A DNA stretch of 64,000 nt from Phytoseiulus persimilis. Lineage: Eukaryota > Arthropoda > Arachnida > Mesostigmata > Phytoseiidae. The stretch is taken from contig CM075104.1 of the NCBI GenBank assembly GCA_037576195.1, positions 3,230,775 to 3,294,774 on the forward strand. Reading direction: 5' to 3'. Below, piece by piece: positions 1 through 11,790 of this stretch. The notes under the pieces are model-generated. The model searched no databases. It was not told where the DNA came from and worked only from the letters and a program-made list of their open reading frames with translations. Both the position numbers and the translations under genes were made by a program. Within the stretch, counting starts at the first letter, position 1, and the number at the start of each line of letters is the position of its first letter.

Positions 1-384
1 TTCATTCGAGTTGTTGCCTCTCTTCGGTCTGTTCGACCACAGATTAGAATGCACAGGGCGGAGTTCCATCGGAGAGTTTCGAGAGCATGACATTTACGAC
101 GCCATGAATTCTGATCGTAATGAACTAGGACGAACAGCAACGACATCGTGTATGTTTGCGGGCTCCGCGTTCCACCGAGAGGCAAACTCTTCCTCAGTTC
201 AACCCATGGAATCGAGACTCTGTAATTCATCGAAAGAACTGCGATGGAACACACTAGTTGGCATCATCAGTTCTTGCAGAGTAGAGAGTTTTCGCCAACC
301 TGGCCAACCACGTATTCATGTGCGCCACCGAATCGCATGGAACGCAAAATCAACGCATCTGACTAAAAAAATCAATGGTTCCAG

Positions 385-1313
385 GTGGTCCTTCGGTGTG
401 GTACTATGGGAAATCGTGAGCTTGGGCGCAACGCCCTACCCTGGCTTGAGTGGCGAACGTCTCTGCCATCTGCTCAAGCAAGGATATCGCATGTATCAGC
501 CAGATAATTGTTCCGATCAGCTGTGAGTTCGAACCTTAAAATCTCGCGAGACGGGAACGATTTTTTCCTGGTTCCAGGCTGCCGCAGTTTTATTAAAGGC
601 CGTTTCATTTGCGGAAATTGCCTCTTTCCCAAGAATTCTCAAGTCCATGAGCGCTCTGAGGGACGAGCGTGGGGGATCGCTTGAGAGAATTCGCGGCTTC
701 CCAGAATCGCGGCCGCTGATCGGATTCGCATTTTCAGATACGCCATCATGCGGGATTGCTGGAGGCCAGATCCCAACGAGCGTCCTTCGTTCAGAATGCT
801 CGCGCTAAAGTTCGACCGTCTCCTTCAGGATACAACGGTGAGATAATCTTCATCTCCGCGGTCTGACTGGGTTCGGGCGCTCGTGCAGCGGTCCGGGATA
901 GTGATCCTTTCAACATCTATCCCCAGATATATCTTGACGTAGAAGACGGCGTGGCAACGTGCTCGACATACTACAACGACGACTCGGTGACGTCCGAGGA
1001 GACCGTCAAATGTGGCGATAGGGCAAGTCGCGTAGAGGCGCAACTGGAAGGCGGTGTCGTGAAATCGCATCTACTCAAGCAGGACAGGTCCCAATCCTCG
1101 GAATATCTCAACCACCAGCACCAACCGACGTTCCACCTGCACAACCATCTGAGTGAAATCAGTAACAGCTTTAACATGAATAATAACAACAACAACATTC
1201 ACATGAATGACGACGACGACGAACGCAACCGGTTACTCCACTATGCCAAAATGGACTTCGCCCGTTCCAGCAGCGATGCCAGTTCAGATCAGGAGCAGAC
1301 TTCGAGCGTTTGA
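385..1313 (+). CDS. Ret-like receptor tyrosine kinase, C-terminal exons (5' partial)
   Basis: Three exons chain in phase: 385-522, 738-837 and 927-1313, each with AG acceptors and GT donors. They encode the end of a tyrosine kinase C-lobe: [10 protein letters not shown] (subdomain IX), [32 protein letters not shown], then [15 protein letters not shown] (subdomain XI with the invariant Arg). The PYPG..x..LLK.GYRM..P.NCS pattern is closest to my knowledge of Ret kinases; Cad96Ca and Tie-like receptors are the alternatives. After the kinase comes YLDVEDG, a possible phosphotyrosine tail site, and a hydrophilic tail of about 115 residues with an Asn run and an Asp run, ending in a stop at 1311-1313. 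The N-lobe, HRD and DFG motifs, transmembrane segment and ectodomain lie upstream of the window; 1-384 reads as intron. The family call is firm and the Ret subfamily is an inference. Confidence 0.8.
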
Positions 1314-3955
1314 GGAGCTGCGCGATCTGCACAAGAGCGTGATATTAGCATGAGCCAGAAATTTTCCCTCTAGGCGCGTATCAAAGGTGATGCGTGCGTA
1401 CACGCCGCTAGGAATTCAACCAATCGAGGGGAGCCGAAGAGCTTCGAACGGTGAAGAAAACGCTTCCAGAACTGGCCCGAGAGACCTCGACAGTGTTCTT
1501 CACTAACGCTGTGCCAGATGCCAGAACGCAAGCAATACCGCGCTCCGGGAAGAGGTGAATGCTGAGAATGGTTTTCCGCGAAACGATTGTATTCCCGATG
1601 GGGGAAAACATTCCCCGACGTTGAGAGTTCCCCTATCTGTTCGAATTGCGACACCAATCCGCTGGCGTGACGTCGGAGTTTGCGATTCGGATTTCCGGAG
1701 AAAATAATCGTCAAAGTTGCGATTCGCTCTTTCTCGCAACGAAGCAAAGTAGTCGTGCCGCGGAGGAGATAACGCACGACGTTTCGAGTGGACCGATCCG
1801 CGAAGTTGATCTCAGGCTTCGTTTTGAAGTCCAAAAGAAGCTGCAGCTCGAAACGGTTCCACGCTTCGATGATACGATTTCATCGTGTCCATATATTCCC
1901 TAATATATACAGAAAATCCGATATGGAGCAACAACGTAGTGCTCCATCACCGGTGGTAGCTCGCTGCTGCCATGAAACCCCCTAGAAGGTATCGAGATGA
2001 CGGTGAAGGGAGTAACGGTTATTCCTTCTGTGGAGAAATATATTTGTTCCGATAGTACTCGTAGCATGAATTCCATGGTGCATCCGAGATGTCAGGACTC
2101 GGGGAACGAGATACTTCAAAACTTGTTTTGTACAGTACGTGCCGGGGATATGAGCAGCGAGTGCTCACGGGATAATCGAGCATATTATCTGGACTGTTGT
2201 ATAAAATCAAATCGTTGTTCATTCAACTTCATTCAAGCAAAGGATATACCCAAATCGAATGCAAATGTCATGGGATTGGGGAGGGAAACCGCGAAGCGCG
2301 CATTGTATATAGTTTTCAGCCCTGTATGTGGAGTCACCGGAGTAAACTTCAAACCGCCTCAACTGCTCTAGCTCACTGGAAAGATGGCGGCAACTTCTCG
2401 AGCTTCCATGACCGATCGATGATGAAGTCGATTTCGCGGCTTTCTCGGAGCTCGCTAGTCGAGGAACAAACGGCAGCGAAAAAAGATTCCCGTGGTGCAA
2501 AATACCTGAAAACTGAAACGTGCCCCGGAAGGGTGTCTCATAGGTCCTGAATAAACACAAGATATCCATTTGTATAAAACACAAGAGGAGTTTTCAACAT
2601 TCATCCGGCTACATGCGTTTCATCCCATATTATTGTAATATTTCGCGGAGTGCACGGAATTTCGACACACATGATCGGGATCGCACCCAAGGTTGTTTTT
2701 GTTGATTCTTCCATCTATGTCCTTCCGACACTCCGTCGAAGGTTCCGACCCGGTGTCGCGGACTTGGCGGCGTCCACCATTGAGGTGGTGAGCGTCTAGC
2801 TGCGGCATCAGCGGTGATGATTCAAGCCGCAACATCCGCTCTGAGTGCTCTCAACCACACTAACCACATCGCAATTTCGTCGTGGTGGGTGATTGATCCA
2901 AGTCGTCAACCGACGAAGACCTCCAAAATCGGTTATTGAACAAAAATCTGAAAGGGAACACACCAACTGACAATGAGTGAACAACAATTGAGATCCATCG
3001 AACTTTAGAGCCGTTCGCAAAGTTACCGATGCGAAACATGTTCTCGTGACGCTTGCCGTGCAACTCGAATAGAATTTTCACATCAATCCAAATCCGCGTA
3101 GCTGCCGATGATGATTATCGGCCCCCGTTTCATTTGGAGTGCTGATCCAGCCGGGTAACGGATGCCTTCCGCTATAACCTACTAACGGCCTCAGCTATTT
3201 CTCAGCACGTTACTCCCTCAGGTGGAAGGGCTCGCTCCACGACACAGATTTCGCTCGAGGGAATCGACGGAGGGTTCACTGTGATCGAATCACTATTCTA
3301 GCCGCAGACCCGAAGAGATCATATTCATGTGTCTTTCCTGACCCTCAAGGAAGACTGTGTAAGACGAGACGGTGGCACAAGGAGTCGTGAAATGAGAGCA
3401 TCAGCTTGAACAGCCAGGACACCATGGTTCATCTCTTTTAGACTTATTCGGGCTCTCCGGCTCGGGTTGGAGCTCTCCGCTAGCGGAAACTGCTCTCCAA
3501 TCTCGGGAATTGATTCCGGAGTTTCGTGCCGGGAACCGTCGGAGCGGTATTCCAACGCTTTCTCGCGTCGGGCAGAGTGAATTTTATGATTAGGAATCCG
3601 AGGAGCAAACAGTGGTGCTCGGTGATCAGGGAATCCGTTTGCAGCGAGTGGGCCTCTGACTGGAGCACGAAGAACAGACCCGAAACGCTTCTTGCTTCAT
3701 TTATTTCTCACAGTGCTGCGGGTAGCATAGTCTCGAAATATCAATGCGACTAGCGGATACGCAACGTGATGCCACGCGAACAGAGCTAGCGTGTCGAGCG
3801 GTTCATACCCTCCGACGCTTTTCGCGCACGAGCTTTCGAGTCCAGCGCAACGCCCACCGGCCCCAACCAGCTTTTCATGCTCTCCCCCCTTCCGCCCTCG
3901 AATCGCTAGAAGCTCGCTCTGTTCGCCGCGAATCGCGCCTCGAGAGATTCACCAT
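1314..3955. other. No supported gene; probable 3' UTR then intergenic
   Basis: Short open frames occur on both strands but none shows a recognisable domain or a convincing splice chain. The first part is probably the 3' UTR of the Ret-like gene. I see no tandem repeat or transposon end. Confidence 0.4.
2550..2555 (+). terminator. Candidate poly(A) signal AATAAA
   Basis: An AATAAA hexamer lies about 1.24 kb beyond the stop codon of the Ret-like gene, in sequence with no convincing coding frame. It could mark the end of a long 3' UTR, but one hexamer is weak evidence. Confidence 0.25.
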
Positions 3956-4213
3956 ATGTTCCGCTCATCGAGGTACCTGCGGATTCAGCGCGCGTGTTTC
4001 CTTCCCATCCATTTTCAGAAGTTTGCGTCACTGGCCAGCGAGGCTCGCGCAATCGCTGAAGCGAGAATCTCGGGCACGGGAAGCGATGAGTTTTTCCGGG
4101 ACCTCTCGGAACCCCGTTCGACGACGATCCGCCTGCCGTCGAGTTATCGGAGCCGGAATTTCCCACGAAGTGAGCTGAAGGTCTCCTCCGAAGTCGAGGC
4201 TCCAGGTCATTAG
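3956..4213 (+). CDS. Possible small protein or exon, function unknown
   Basis: An open frame of 85 residues from an ATG at 3956 to a TAG at 4211. The start is basic and amphipathic (MFRSSRYLRIQRACFLPIHF), resembling a mitochondrial presequence, and is followed by an Ala/Glu-rich and then a Ser/Arg-rich part. Codon choice after 4030 looks coding. A minus-strand frame of 105 residues overlaps it and could be the real one instead. No domain is recognised, and it may be one exon of a larger gene. Confidence 0.25.
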   Translation: MFRSSRYLRIQRACFLPIHFQKFASLASEARAIAEARISGTGSDEFFRDLSEPRSTTIRLPSSYRSRNFPRSELKVSSEVEAPGH

Positions 4214-5643
4214 AGCCCAACATTAGCTGATCGCTAATGCTGCGCTAGCTGATCGGGTCAGAAAGCGTTTTGTGCCTTGAAATCGAAAACACCCCTCCGC
4301 CTCGCAAGGCGCCACCACTGACCGATTCGGCATGGATCCCTCCACAGAAGATCTGTAGGCTTGAGTAACGGCACGAGGATCTGCTGACGGATAACGTTCA
4401 GCGCTCCTTCGTCTTGGCTGAGTCTCGTTTCGTAAACCTACATTTCGCTGCATATTCCTGTCGCAGCCTCTGTTCCGATGTCTGACTTGCATGAGCGTCT
4501 CGATACGAGATGATGGATCCGACGATTGGAACACGGCACTCGCTCTGATTGAGGTATCCCTCGTTCTGAATATGCAACTGGGAAGATCGGAGGATTCGCG
4601 CATTTCTAGAGAACCAACCGAGAACAACGCGTAGGTAGACGGTCCAGTTGAGCGTGAGGAGTACAGCGGGAGCAAATGGTCCCTTGTCAGACTGTCAGTG
4701 GGGGCGAAACTGGGAAATTTGAACTTTATGGTCGTAATCGCCGCGAGTACCTTCACGACACTCTTTCCGGCGGACAGTCGTCTCAGGGAATTCATGTCTC
4801 GACTTCCATGAGACTTCTGCTGAGGGGAGGTGAGGTTGAGCTGCGAAAAACATTCCGCCCGCGGACCCCTCGCCGAGATCAGAAGATCGTTTGCGGCGTC
4901 GATCGTTTCCTGCTCGCTGTTCCGATCTGATTACACGGCGCGCTCGAGCATCAGTCTTGGTTGCGCAACCTTATTCAATTACAAGAGTCCGCATCCTGTT
5001 CCCGCGGCCTATTGTGCGCTCATGGAATCCAGGTTTACGGGCCCGATAAGACGACGGCATCGCTCACCGTGTTTGTGCCAGTCTCTGAGCACCAAACGAA
5101 GATGACAACGAGCCCACGCACGCTCTGTGCCTCGAAATTCGGCGGTAGAGTCCACCAAACCCGACGGATCCACGACTCAGGAGAGAACACTCGTACCAGC
5201 CATCGCAGACTTACAGGGCGAAACCACGATACGCGGTGTCGCCGCCAAACTGTCCGTGCAACGCACAGAGCGAGCCTTCTAGCTCGTCAGCCAGAGCAAT
5301 GATTCGGAAGATTCTCGGTGGGATTCGATGCGATAATGTAGATTTCGATCATCGTGATCCGACTCGTTCCTCGGTCGACTGCTCCAAACTCTGCATTTTT
5401 CTCCGATTCAGTCCTGCTGCATCGTCCTGAGACCTTGCGGGCAGGGGCGGCTCTCAGTCAGAGCATTTCCGATCCTGCCTGGACGTCGAGGACAATCGAA
5501 TTCGACGGCGAGGATCATTTTGCGTTGCTTCATTGCGAGTGTGCAACAACTAGTCCCTCAGCTCTGCCGAGGGAAGAGAAAGCGACGCAGGAAGCAACGG
5601 AGGGAGGTCGACGACCTCCCTAAAAGCCTCACAATGAGCGAAC
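4214..5643. other. No supported gene
   Basis: There are long open frames on both strands (for example the minus-strand frame 4223-4795), but no motif, no splice chain and no repeat boundary. The frames could be by-products of a stop-poor composition. Confidence 0.35.
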
Positions 5644-5904
5644 TCATACAAAGAGAGTGTTTTTCATCTCGGCCGGATGAATGGTGGTGTGAAAAGCCCA
5701 GACGAGTCGAAGATATGACGTTCGAGAAGGGTGGGGAATTCCATTCTCCGCCTCCGAATCTGCCTCCGTATCCCTCTCCGCCAGTAATTCGCTGTACGAC
5801 GATGCTCCATCGGTTTCGTCCGGAAACTCATTGCGAAGTTCGCCCAGGAAGTTATCAGTGAGCCGCTCGGCCATGAACGAGTTGAATGACATTGAACGAA
5901 AGAG
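5644..5904 (-). CDS. Probable terminal exon of an unknown gene
   Basis: On the minus strand a pyrimidine-rich acceptor (ttcgtttcag) is followed by an 86-codon open frame ending in a stop at 5644. The protein is acidic and hydrophilic, with the stretches ELRNEFPDETDG and ERDTEADSEAENG, a composition expected of real coding sequence. It begins at LFRSMSFNSF. The exon length is a multiple of three. No family is recognised. It may be the last exon of the minus-strand gene whose other exons may lie at 6.2-7.4 kb, although a stop at 6198 argues for separate units. Confidence 0.45.
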   Translation of the reverse strand, partial: LFRSMSFNSFMAERLTDNFLGELRNEFPDETDGASSYSELLAERDTEADSEAENGIPHPSRTSYLRLVWAFHTTIHPAEMKNTLFV

Positions 5905-6197
5905 CTGAAACGAAATACGGCGCTGACTAGAGGGCTCGCCGCCCTGGGGGGTCGAGCGGCCTTCAGATTCTAATAGCGATTCGTAGGGGAGTTCAGAGTG
6001 CCTCCGCTGCCGTAATTAATGGACTCCGGTATGAACCCCATCGTTAGACGAGGGCATCTCAGAGAGAGAGAGAGCACAATCGAGTTTCGGCCAGCAAACT
6101 CCTCCATCCATCGATTTCTTCACTTTCAACTATTAGGACTACCTGGGATGAAACTTCTGAAGTGCTCCCGTTGTCGAAAGCATCGCCCTTATGATGA

Positions 6198-6820
6198 TCA
6201 AATCATTCTCGATGCGCTCCGGGTAGGACAAATGAACGGCTCGAGGGAGCGGGGGTCGCAAGGAGAGATCTCTGTTAGACTCCGGGGAGTTTTGAAGATA
6301 GGAAGAGATCCGTGTCCCCTGCTGCTTTCCAGAGCTCCAAATGGCGCGCAGCGCATGAGCCCGGTCGTGTCGTCCGCGAAAGGTCGCAGCTCCCGACTGG
6401 AACCGGGAAGCTCAACGAAAAGGTCCATCGAGCCAACCTGTGAATGAGGGAGAACGCTGTCGAGCGAACCTTCAGAAAAGTAATCATCAAAATGACATTT
6501 ATCGCGATCCCGTCTGAGGGGGAGTCTCCTTCGTTCGCTTAAAGTTCAGCACGGGCTCAGCGGAATGAGTTCCTCCGAGTTGTGCTCGGTCCTGCGGAGC
6601 ATAGTCCGAAGATTACGCTTCTGGACCGAGAGATTACGTCGCAGTGTCACCGAACCCCGGGCGAGGTTCCGAACTCAAGCTGCAACCGCTCACACACAAA
6701 TTTCTCAGCCTCGGTATCTGATGAAGCGAATGGAGAGAGCTCCACAGTGCAGTACGGAAGTAACTGAAATGGGCACTGCTGCGCTGGTGGTTCTGTTTCG
6801 GTAAACGAGCTATCAGCTGG
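6198..6820 (-). CDS. Two probable C-terminal exons of an unknown minus-strand gene
   Basis: Two exons can be joined in phase 0: 6820-6656 (acceptor ccacgtatacag, donor GT at 6655-6654) and 6437-6198 (strong acceptor ctccctcattcacag). The first encodes an acidic, Pro/Thr-rich stretch (SSFTETEPPAQQ; SSDTEAEKFVCERLQLEF). The second begins VGSMDLFVELPGSSREL and ends in a stop at 6198. Codon use looks coding, while the plus strand over the same bases has a weaker frame. No domain is recognised. Confidence 0.4.
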
Positions 6821-7192
6821 CTGTATACGTGGGACGAACATTCGACACTTGGAAGAATGGCGGCTGATATGGCTCTTCGCCCTCGCGTTTGAGCTGACGA
6901 TATCACTCGCGACCCTAAACCGCACTGGGCTAATCAGCAATAAGCGGGTCACAGGTGAGTTCCGCGTATTCCTACCCTTAACATCGTTCTTCGAAAGACC
7001 GAGGCTCGATTGGGCGTTCGCTAGGAGCTTGATTAATGTGGAAACCGTTGGTGTTTCCAGGCATAGCTATATCGCCGTATCGATCGAATTTTGTCAGGTC
7101 ACCATACTTCCCGTGGAAGATCAACCGCCCGCCGCGAAGCCTGATTCATCCGGACCCAATCAGAGAGGAAAACCTTCAACTCAGAGTGAAAG

Positions 7193-7391
7193 CTAAAAAC
7201 GAAGCTCGCACTGCGCAAGGTGGCTTGAACAGTACTCGCGAATGCCTCCATCGTCTTTTTCCTGAGTGAGAATGACTTGAGGCGAGAAATGCGAAATCGC
7301 TTCCACGAACCAGTCGACTCCATCGAAGGTTACGAAGGAAGTGGCTCTGACAATTGCAAGAGGCACCATCGGAGACGCAGCGACCGCCTCT
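7193..7391 (-). CDS. Probable exon of an unknown minus-strand gene
   Basis: After a minus-strand acceptor (tgtattcctag) there is an open frame of about 65 codons to a stop at 7193. It includes the stretch FVTFDGVDWFVEAISHFSPQ and then an acidic QEKDDGGIREYC. Amino acid composition is typical of a folded domain, but I do not recognise the family. It may be an upstream exon of the gene at 6.2-6.8 kb, spliced before the stop at an internal GT. Confidence 0.35.
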
Positions 7392-9080
7392 CTAGGAATA
7401 CAGGTTTGTCAACGTGAGTCAGGAATTTCCTCCAGCGAAAATGGGGAATCATCCGCTGCATCCAATAGAATCAACACGAACTGGATCGGCTAACTGAAGA
7501 CGTTTCACGGGCAGTTTCCACAAAAATTTTGAAGAAAAAAAGCATTTCGCGAGGCTTCCTAGAGAAGTCAATTCTCGACACAAATGAAAGGGAAAATATG
7601 CGTCATATTTCCAGCTATCGATCTCAAACGAGAATTCCTATTTTTCACCGGATTATGGGCAAAACAAGGATCTGTGAGAAAATCCCCGACTTACGTTTAC
7701 CACCCTGTAGATATCCGCTGTCTTCTCAGCCCCTCCACTCCTAGATTCCTGTGTTATCCGCTGACGTTTGCCTCTTGTTGCAAGGAGGGCAGAGTTCACC
7801 TCTCGTTGCGCCTGGGCAAACATTGTCGACCATCAGGCCTCGAAACACGAACGCCAACTCAAGAGTCCACCCCACCTGAACGAGATCAGTCAGGAATGAT
7901 AGCAGCACAAGTTGAATAACAGCTGAGAGACGCTCTCAAGTTTGTTCCGCGAAGAATTGTCCCGGACGGCGTCTTGCGATTCCGGGCGATATCATGATAA
8001 GTTATCGCGACCTGGCAGCGAATCACGCCCCTGGCCTCTTCTTCCTAGTAGGCTGCGAGATATATGTACGTCGAGACTGAGCCAATCAGTCTTATTTTTG
8101 GAACGGGTGGAGTTGCCTCCTTGCGCTTCAGCGCTGACGACATGGCAACAGGTTCCCCCGAAAAGCCTAACGTTGATGCGCTGCGAGAAACGCAATGCGC
8201 ACAAGCTCGTGTATGATCGTTGTGGAACTGTGAACCGCAACTGTGACTGGAGCTTTGGGCAGCCGGAAGGATCCACCTCGATTTCTCTCGATGAGTGGAC
8301 GGAGTTTGGGGAGCGAATGCAGAAAATCAGAGGTCGTGACGAAAATCTCGCTCCGCCGGGAGGGGCTCCTTCCGGGCAAAGCTGAGGGAGGCACGCCTCT
8401 CACTGCCCTGGAAGCTCAAGGAGAGTGTCACACTCAGATCCAAATCCCACGAAAATTCCTGAAGGGTATGGCAACGCAACTCGATCGAGGGGTCCGGCTG
8501 GAAAGAAGTGTCGGGAGCGTTCTTCAGAATGCGATGGAAGGGTCGAGAGGAAGTCCGCTCACGTGACTTATCGAGCGGCCTTCGTCGACACTACTCAGAG
8601 TGGGCGTTATTCTTCGTCTGGAGCGTCTGAGGTGGGCTCCGTGATTTATGTATGCTCGCTGTCCGTCCCAAGGCCGCAACAAATTATGGGTGCGAGGCTC
8701 CCGGAGCTCTCTGGGAAACCGCCGACTCATCGGTTCGTCTGACAAGAGCTCCTTTCGCCCGGCGGCAATTGACGAAGGAGCGGAGTGATATTTCTGAATG
8801 CTTTCGGAGTTTTGCTCCTGAGAATAAAAAGCTGCTCGCATGAGGGAGTGACTCAGGGCTACTCGTCACTCCGCTGACGTGTTAAACGACTAAAAGAGGC
8901 GGACGCATCGGATGCAAAAATTTCTGCTGGGAGAGCACGACCGCCGGATCTGAGCGCGACGACCCTGTCCCATCTTCCGACATGCATTCGATCGCGATTG
9001 CTCCGCGGCACAGCTCTTCGCACTACTAAAGCCGTGAGTCGCCGTTGAGGAACGGAACCCAGAGATGCACGCCTTTCGAG
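7392..9080. other. No supported gene
   Basis: Only short overlapping frames on both strands. No domain, splice chain or repeat boundary was recognised. Confidence 0.35.
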
Positions 9081-9332
9081 TCAAGCCGCTCTCCCTCTTC
9101 CCGACGCGCTGGCCCAGTTTCTGGCTCCCTCGGATGTATCCATAATAAGTTTAAGTGTGCTGTCCATCTTCTCAGTCTCCATTCTTTTTCCCGCACTCGC
9201 GCCGTCTGTTGGAGCAGCCCTTCTGGTAGGCTCCACGAGCGCGCGAGAATCATCTAAATCGAGTTTCCGAATCCGCCCCCACCAACGCGGGCTCCAAGCA
9301 GCTGGCTGCAGCGCCGGATCATCGTCTTCCAC
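9081..9332 (-). CDS. Possible terminal exon, function unknown
   Basis: A minus-strand open frame of 83 codons ends at 9081. It has a hydrophilic, charged composition (RIRKLDLDDSRALVEPTRRA; KRMETEKMDSTLKLIMDTSE) that looks coding. The upstream splice site is not clear and no domain is recognised. Plus-strand frames overlap it. Confidence 0.3.
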   Translation of the reverse strand: MEDDDPALQPAAWSPRWWGRIRKLDLDDSRALVEPTRRAAPTDGASAGKRMETEKMDSTLKLIMDTSEGARNWASASGRGRAA

Positions 9333-11450
9333 TCTTCCGATTCATCGTCACACACGATACCGGAGACGCATTCTGTCGTGGATGGAAAGTTCACGACGAA
9401 TTTCCCCTCGCGGGTTCCTTAAACTTTGAGCTCGCACTCTCGGTCGGTCGGTCGGGGGATCGTGCTTCTAGGTTCGTCGAGTCAGCCCCGACACGACTAT
9501 CCGCAGCTCAGCACATCAGCAAGCTCATTCTCGAGCGAGGGAAAAATGTGGGGTCAATGAACTTCCGTAGGTCGAGCTCTCATTTCGTTAATGGATCAAT
9601 CGATGATAGGAACTTTCATTCGAGTTGGCGCTTCGAAAGCAGCCGGATGGAATGGGAACCGCGCAGCTGGCGCACCCGACCCGGCTCGTCCTCGCTGTCA
9701 GTCTTTCCTGCTTGCTTGATCACCTCGATGAGTTGCAAACTCAGGGCCACGCCGCGCTCTGCGGCGCAACCTCCAGCGGCAACGGTTCAGTGGTCAGACA
9801 GGCTGTAAGGGAAAGGAGAGTCACCCTTTCGCGGCCCTGGCGCATATTGGTGAATGCTCCTGACGTCAGAAAGTTCGCCTTCGAATCGCTACGGTGCCGA
9901 GTTTGGAACCTCGCTTTACTTATCTGTGCACGGGAAGTTGCTATCTCATCTTCGCATTCCCCGGTGATCCCTTCCCTGTGGTCATCAGCCTCCTCCTGCG
10001 CTCTGTCCTATCTCTTCGTTCTCCTCTCGGCGCTTCTGAGCCAGACGTCAGCTCCGAAAACCGTCATTCTGAGGTTGGTCGAGACTGTTCTAGCGCCAAA
10101 TCTTGATGGCGAGTGGTTTTATCATCGCGGATGATGATTGGCGTCCGTCTGGTCACTAAATAGATCTGATGCTCGAGATCGATGATCAACCGGACCTCTC
10201 ACATTGAAGCTCCTGCGCGGGGTAGATTGGACACGATTTGTATTGCTCGCCGTTCCGTCTTCGTAGCATCGAGGCAGCCTGTATTCGGCGTGTGTTCAGC
10301 TGTTTGAATCACATAATATTCTTCCTGGAGTTCAGCTTCGCAATTCGTCTGCATTCCGGGAAAACTTTTTTTGAAAATGGCTCATCAATTTGAAGGGCAC
10401 TGTGCCTTCCAGGGGTACCTGTCAACTGGACCATGGCGTCAATCGGGCCACGGGGGCATCAGGGGCCTTAACCTGATCTCACCGAATTTCCCCTGCACGA
10501 TTTCGAGTGCGCTGGCTGTCGATCCGCTCGCATCGCTCCGCTCGTTCACCCGAGCCCTAACCTGACCTCATCCAATCTCCCAACCCGCTTCAAGACCGCT
10601 GCCTGCCGGTCAGCTCGGAAGTTGACGCCGCGGTCCAGTTGACGCGCTCCCATCTGCCAGAGAGCGAAGCGCGCCCCTGGACTACGAGTAGCATGAATGG
10701 TCCCGAACCTATCGGGGTCACCCTTCACTTCGGGGCAGAAGTCTCAGATCTCAGAACGCCTCAAAAGTGCGTTTCGTGCGTTTTCGAAGATCACTTACAT
10801 CGTACGATCACTTGGCTTGGTGACCACCTCCGAAAGCCTGTCATAATAAAAAGCACCAAGCTTCTAGTAACGCCTGGCTGGGATTAACGGCACAACAAGT
10901 TTACGATCGATCGTTTCTGCAAATGAGTTTCGAGCACCCTCAGAAACTCGGTCATGAAAAAATATCCAAAACACGGATGTATTCGGTGAAACCCCGTTGC
11001 CCTTTTGTCGGGAGTCTCAAGTGAAAATGCGAGCCCAATCCGGAAAAAGCGTTTCCAGGACAATGAGCAAGCTGCGCTCTTGCCCGAGATTTTATTTTTC
11101 TCGAGGGAGGAGTTATCGAGATGTTCTACTCATTGGCAAGCGAGTCCGTTCAAGGTGGAGGATCGCAATCATCACAGTGAAGTTGAATAGTTATCGGCCA
11201 ACTGTCTTCGCTTGAAACGGCGAGTTGACTCAATCATATTTCAAAGCTGCAAGCCATGTCCGAGGTGGCTCGAGTTGGAGTTACCTCCGGGATGGAGGAC
11301 ACATGATTTGACTGCTGACTTATCTGGCTTTCGGCAAGGCGAGGGTCAAGGTTCGGGCAGAAAAGTAAGAAGATGAAAACGATGATGCGCGGACTTCTCT
11401 TGAAGGTTCGCTCGAGCAGTCCGTAATTTCCTCATCAAAGCTCTGCAAGG
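9333..11450. other. No supported gene
   Basis: Contains only unremarkable short frames and a short (cggt)n-like tract near 9443. Nothing in it could be assigned. Confidence 0.35.
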
Positions 11451-11499
11451 CGCATGAAACCTTACGATTCAATTTCCTCGAGAGCAACCCCTGCGTTAT

Positions 11500-11790
11500 T
11501 CAGTTGATTCTTCGACGAAAATGAGATCAAAGGAGTTACGGGTGGGCATCCGGAAAAGAAGACCCCAGTTGCGTTCGGCGGCACTTCACTTATTCTGATT
11601 CGAATGCAGCACGCGACTGGGGGGCGTTGAGAGCGGAAAGAGGAGTAATCGGAGTCTCCGAAGCGCCGGGATATCGAACAAGTTATATGCTCCAAGGCCA
11701 AGCACGCCGCCAGTGGGCGATTTGCGTTCTAAATTATCTTCCGCGATTTTCGCTGAAAATGAGGTTACAAAAGTTACTCCTCGACACAAA
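11500..11790. repeat. Diverged repeat family, two tandem copies and a distant inverted copy
   Basis: A segment at about 11507-11570 (cgacgaaaatgagatc, then a GGA-rich tail) is a diverged direct copy of 11745-11815 (cgctgaaaatgaggtt, same kind of tail). The longer copy, 11702-11790, recurs in inverted orientation at about 14605-14695, where the sequence GGGCGATTTGCG and the TTTTCGCTGAAA motif are conserved. A more diverged relative may lie at 50430-50490. The inverted pair brackets both the 11.8-12.8 kb inverted repeat and the Tc3-like element, so these may be the outer arms of an older element. Confidence 0.5.

Noticed and set aside
4223-4795. 190-codon open frame on the minus strand
   Set aside because: No domain, no convincing splice sites, and Ser/Arg-rich composition like other antisense frames here.
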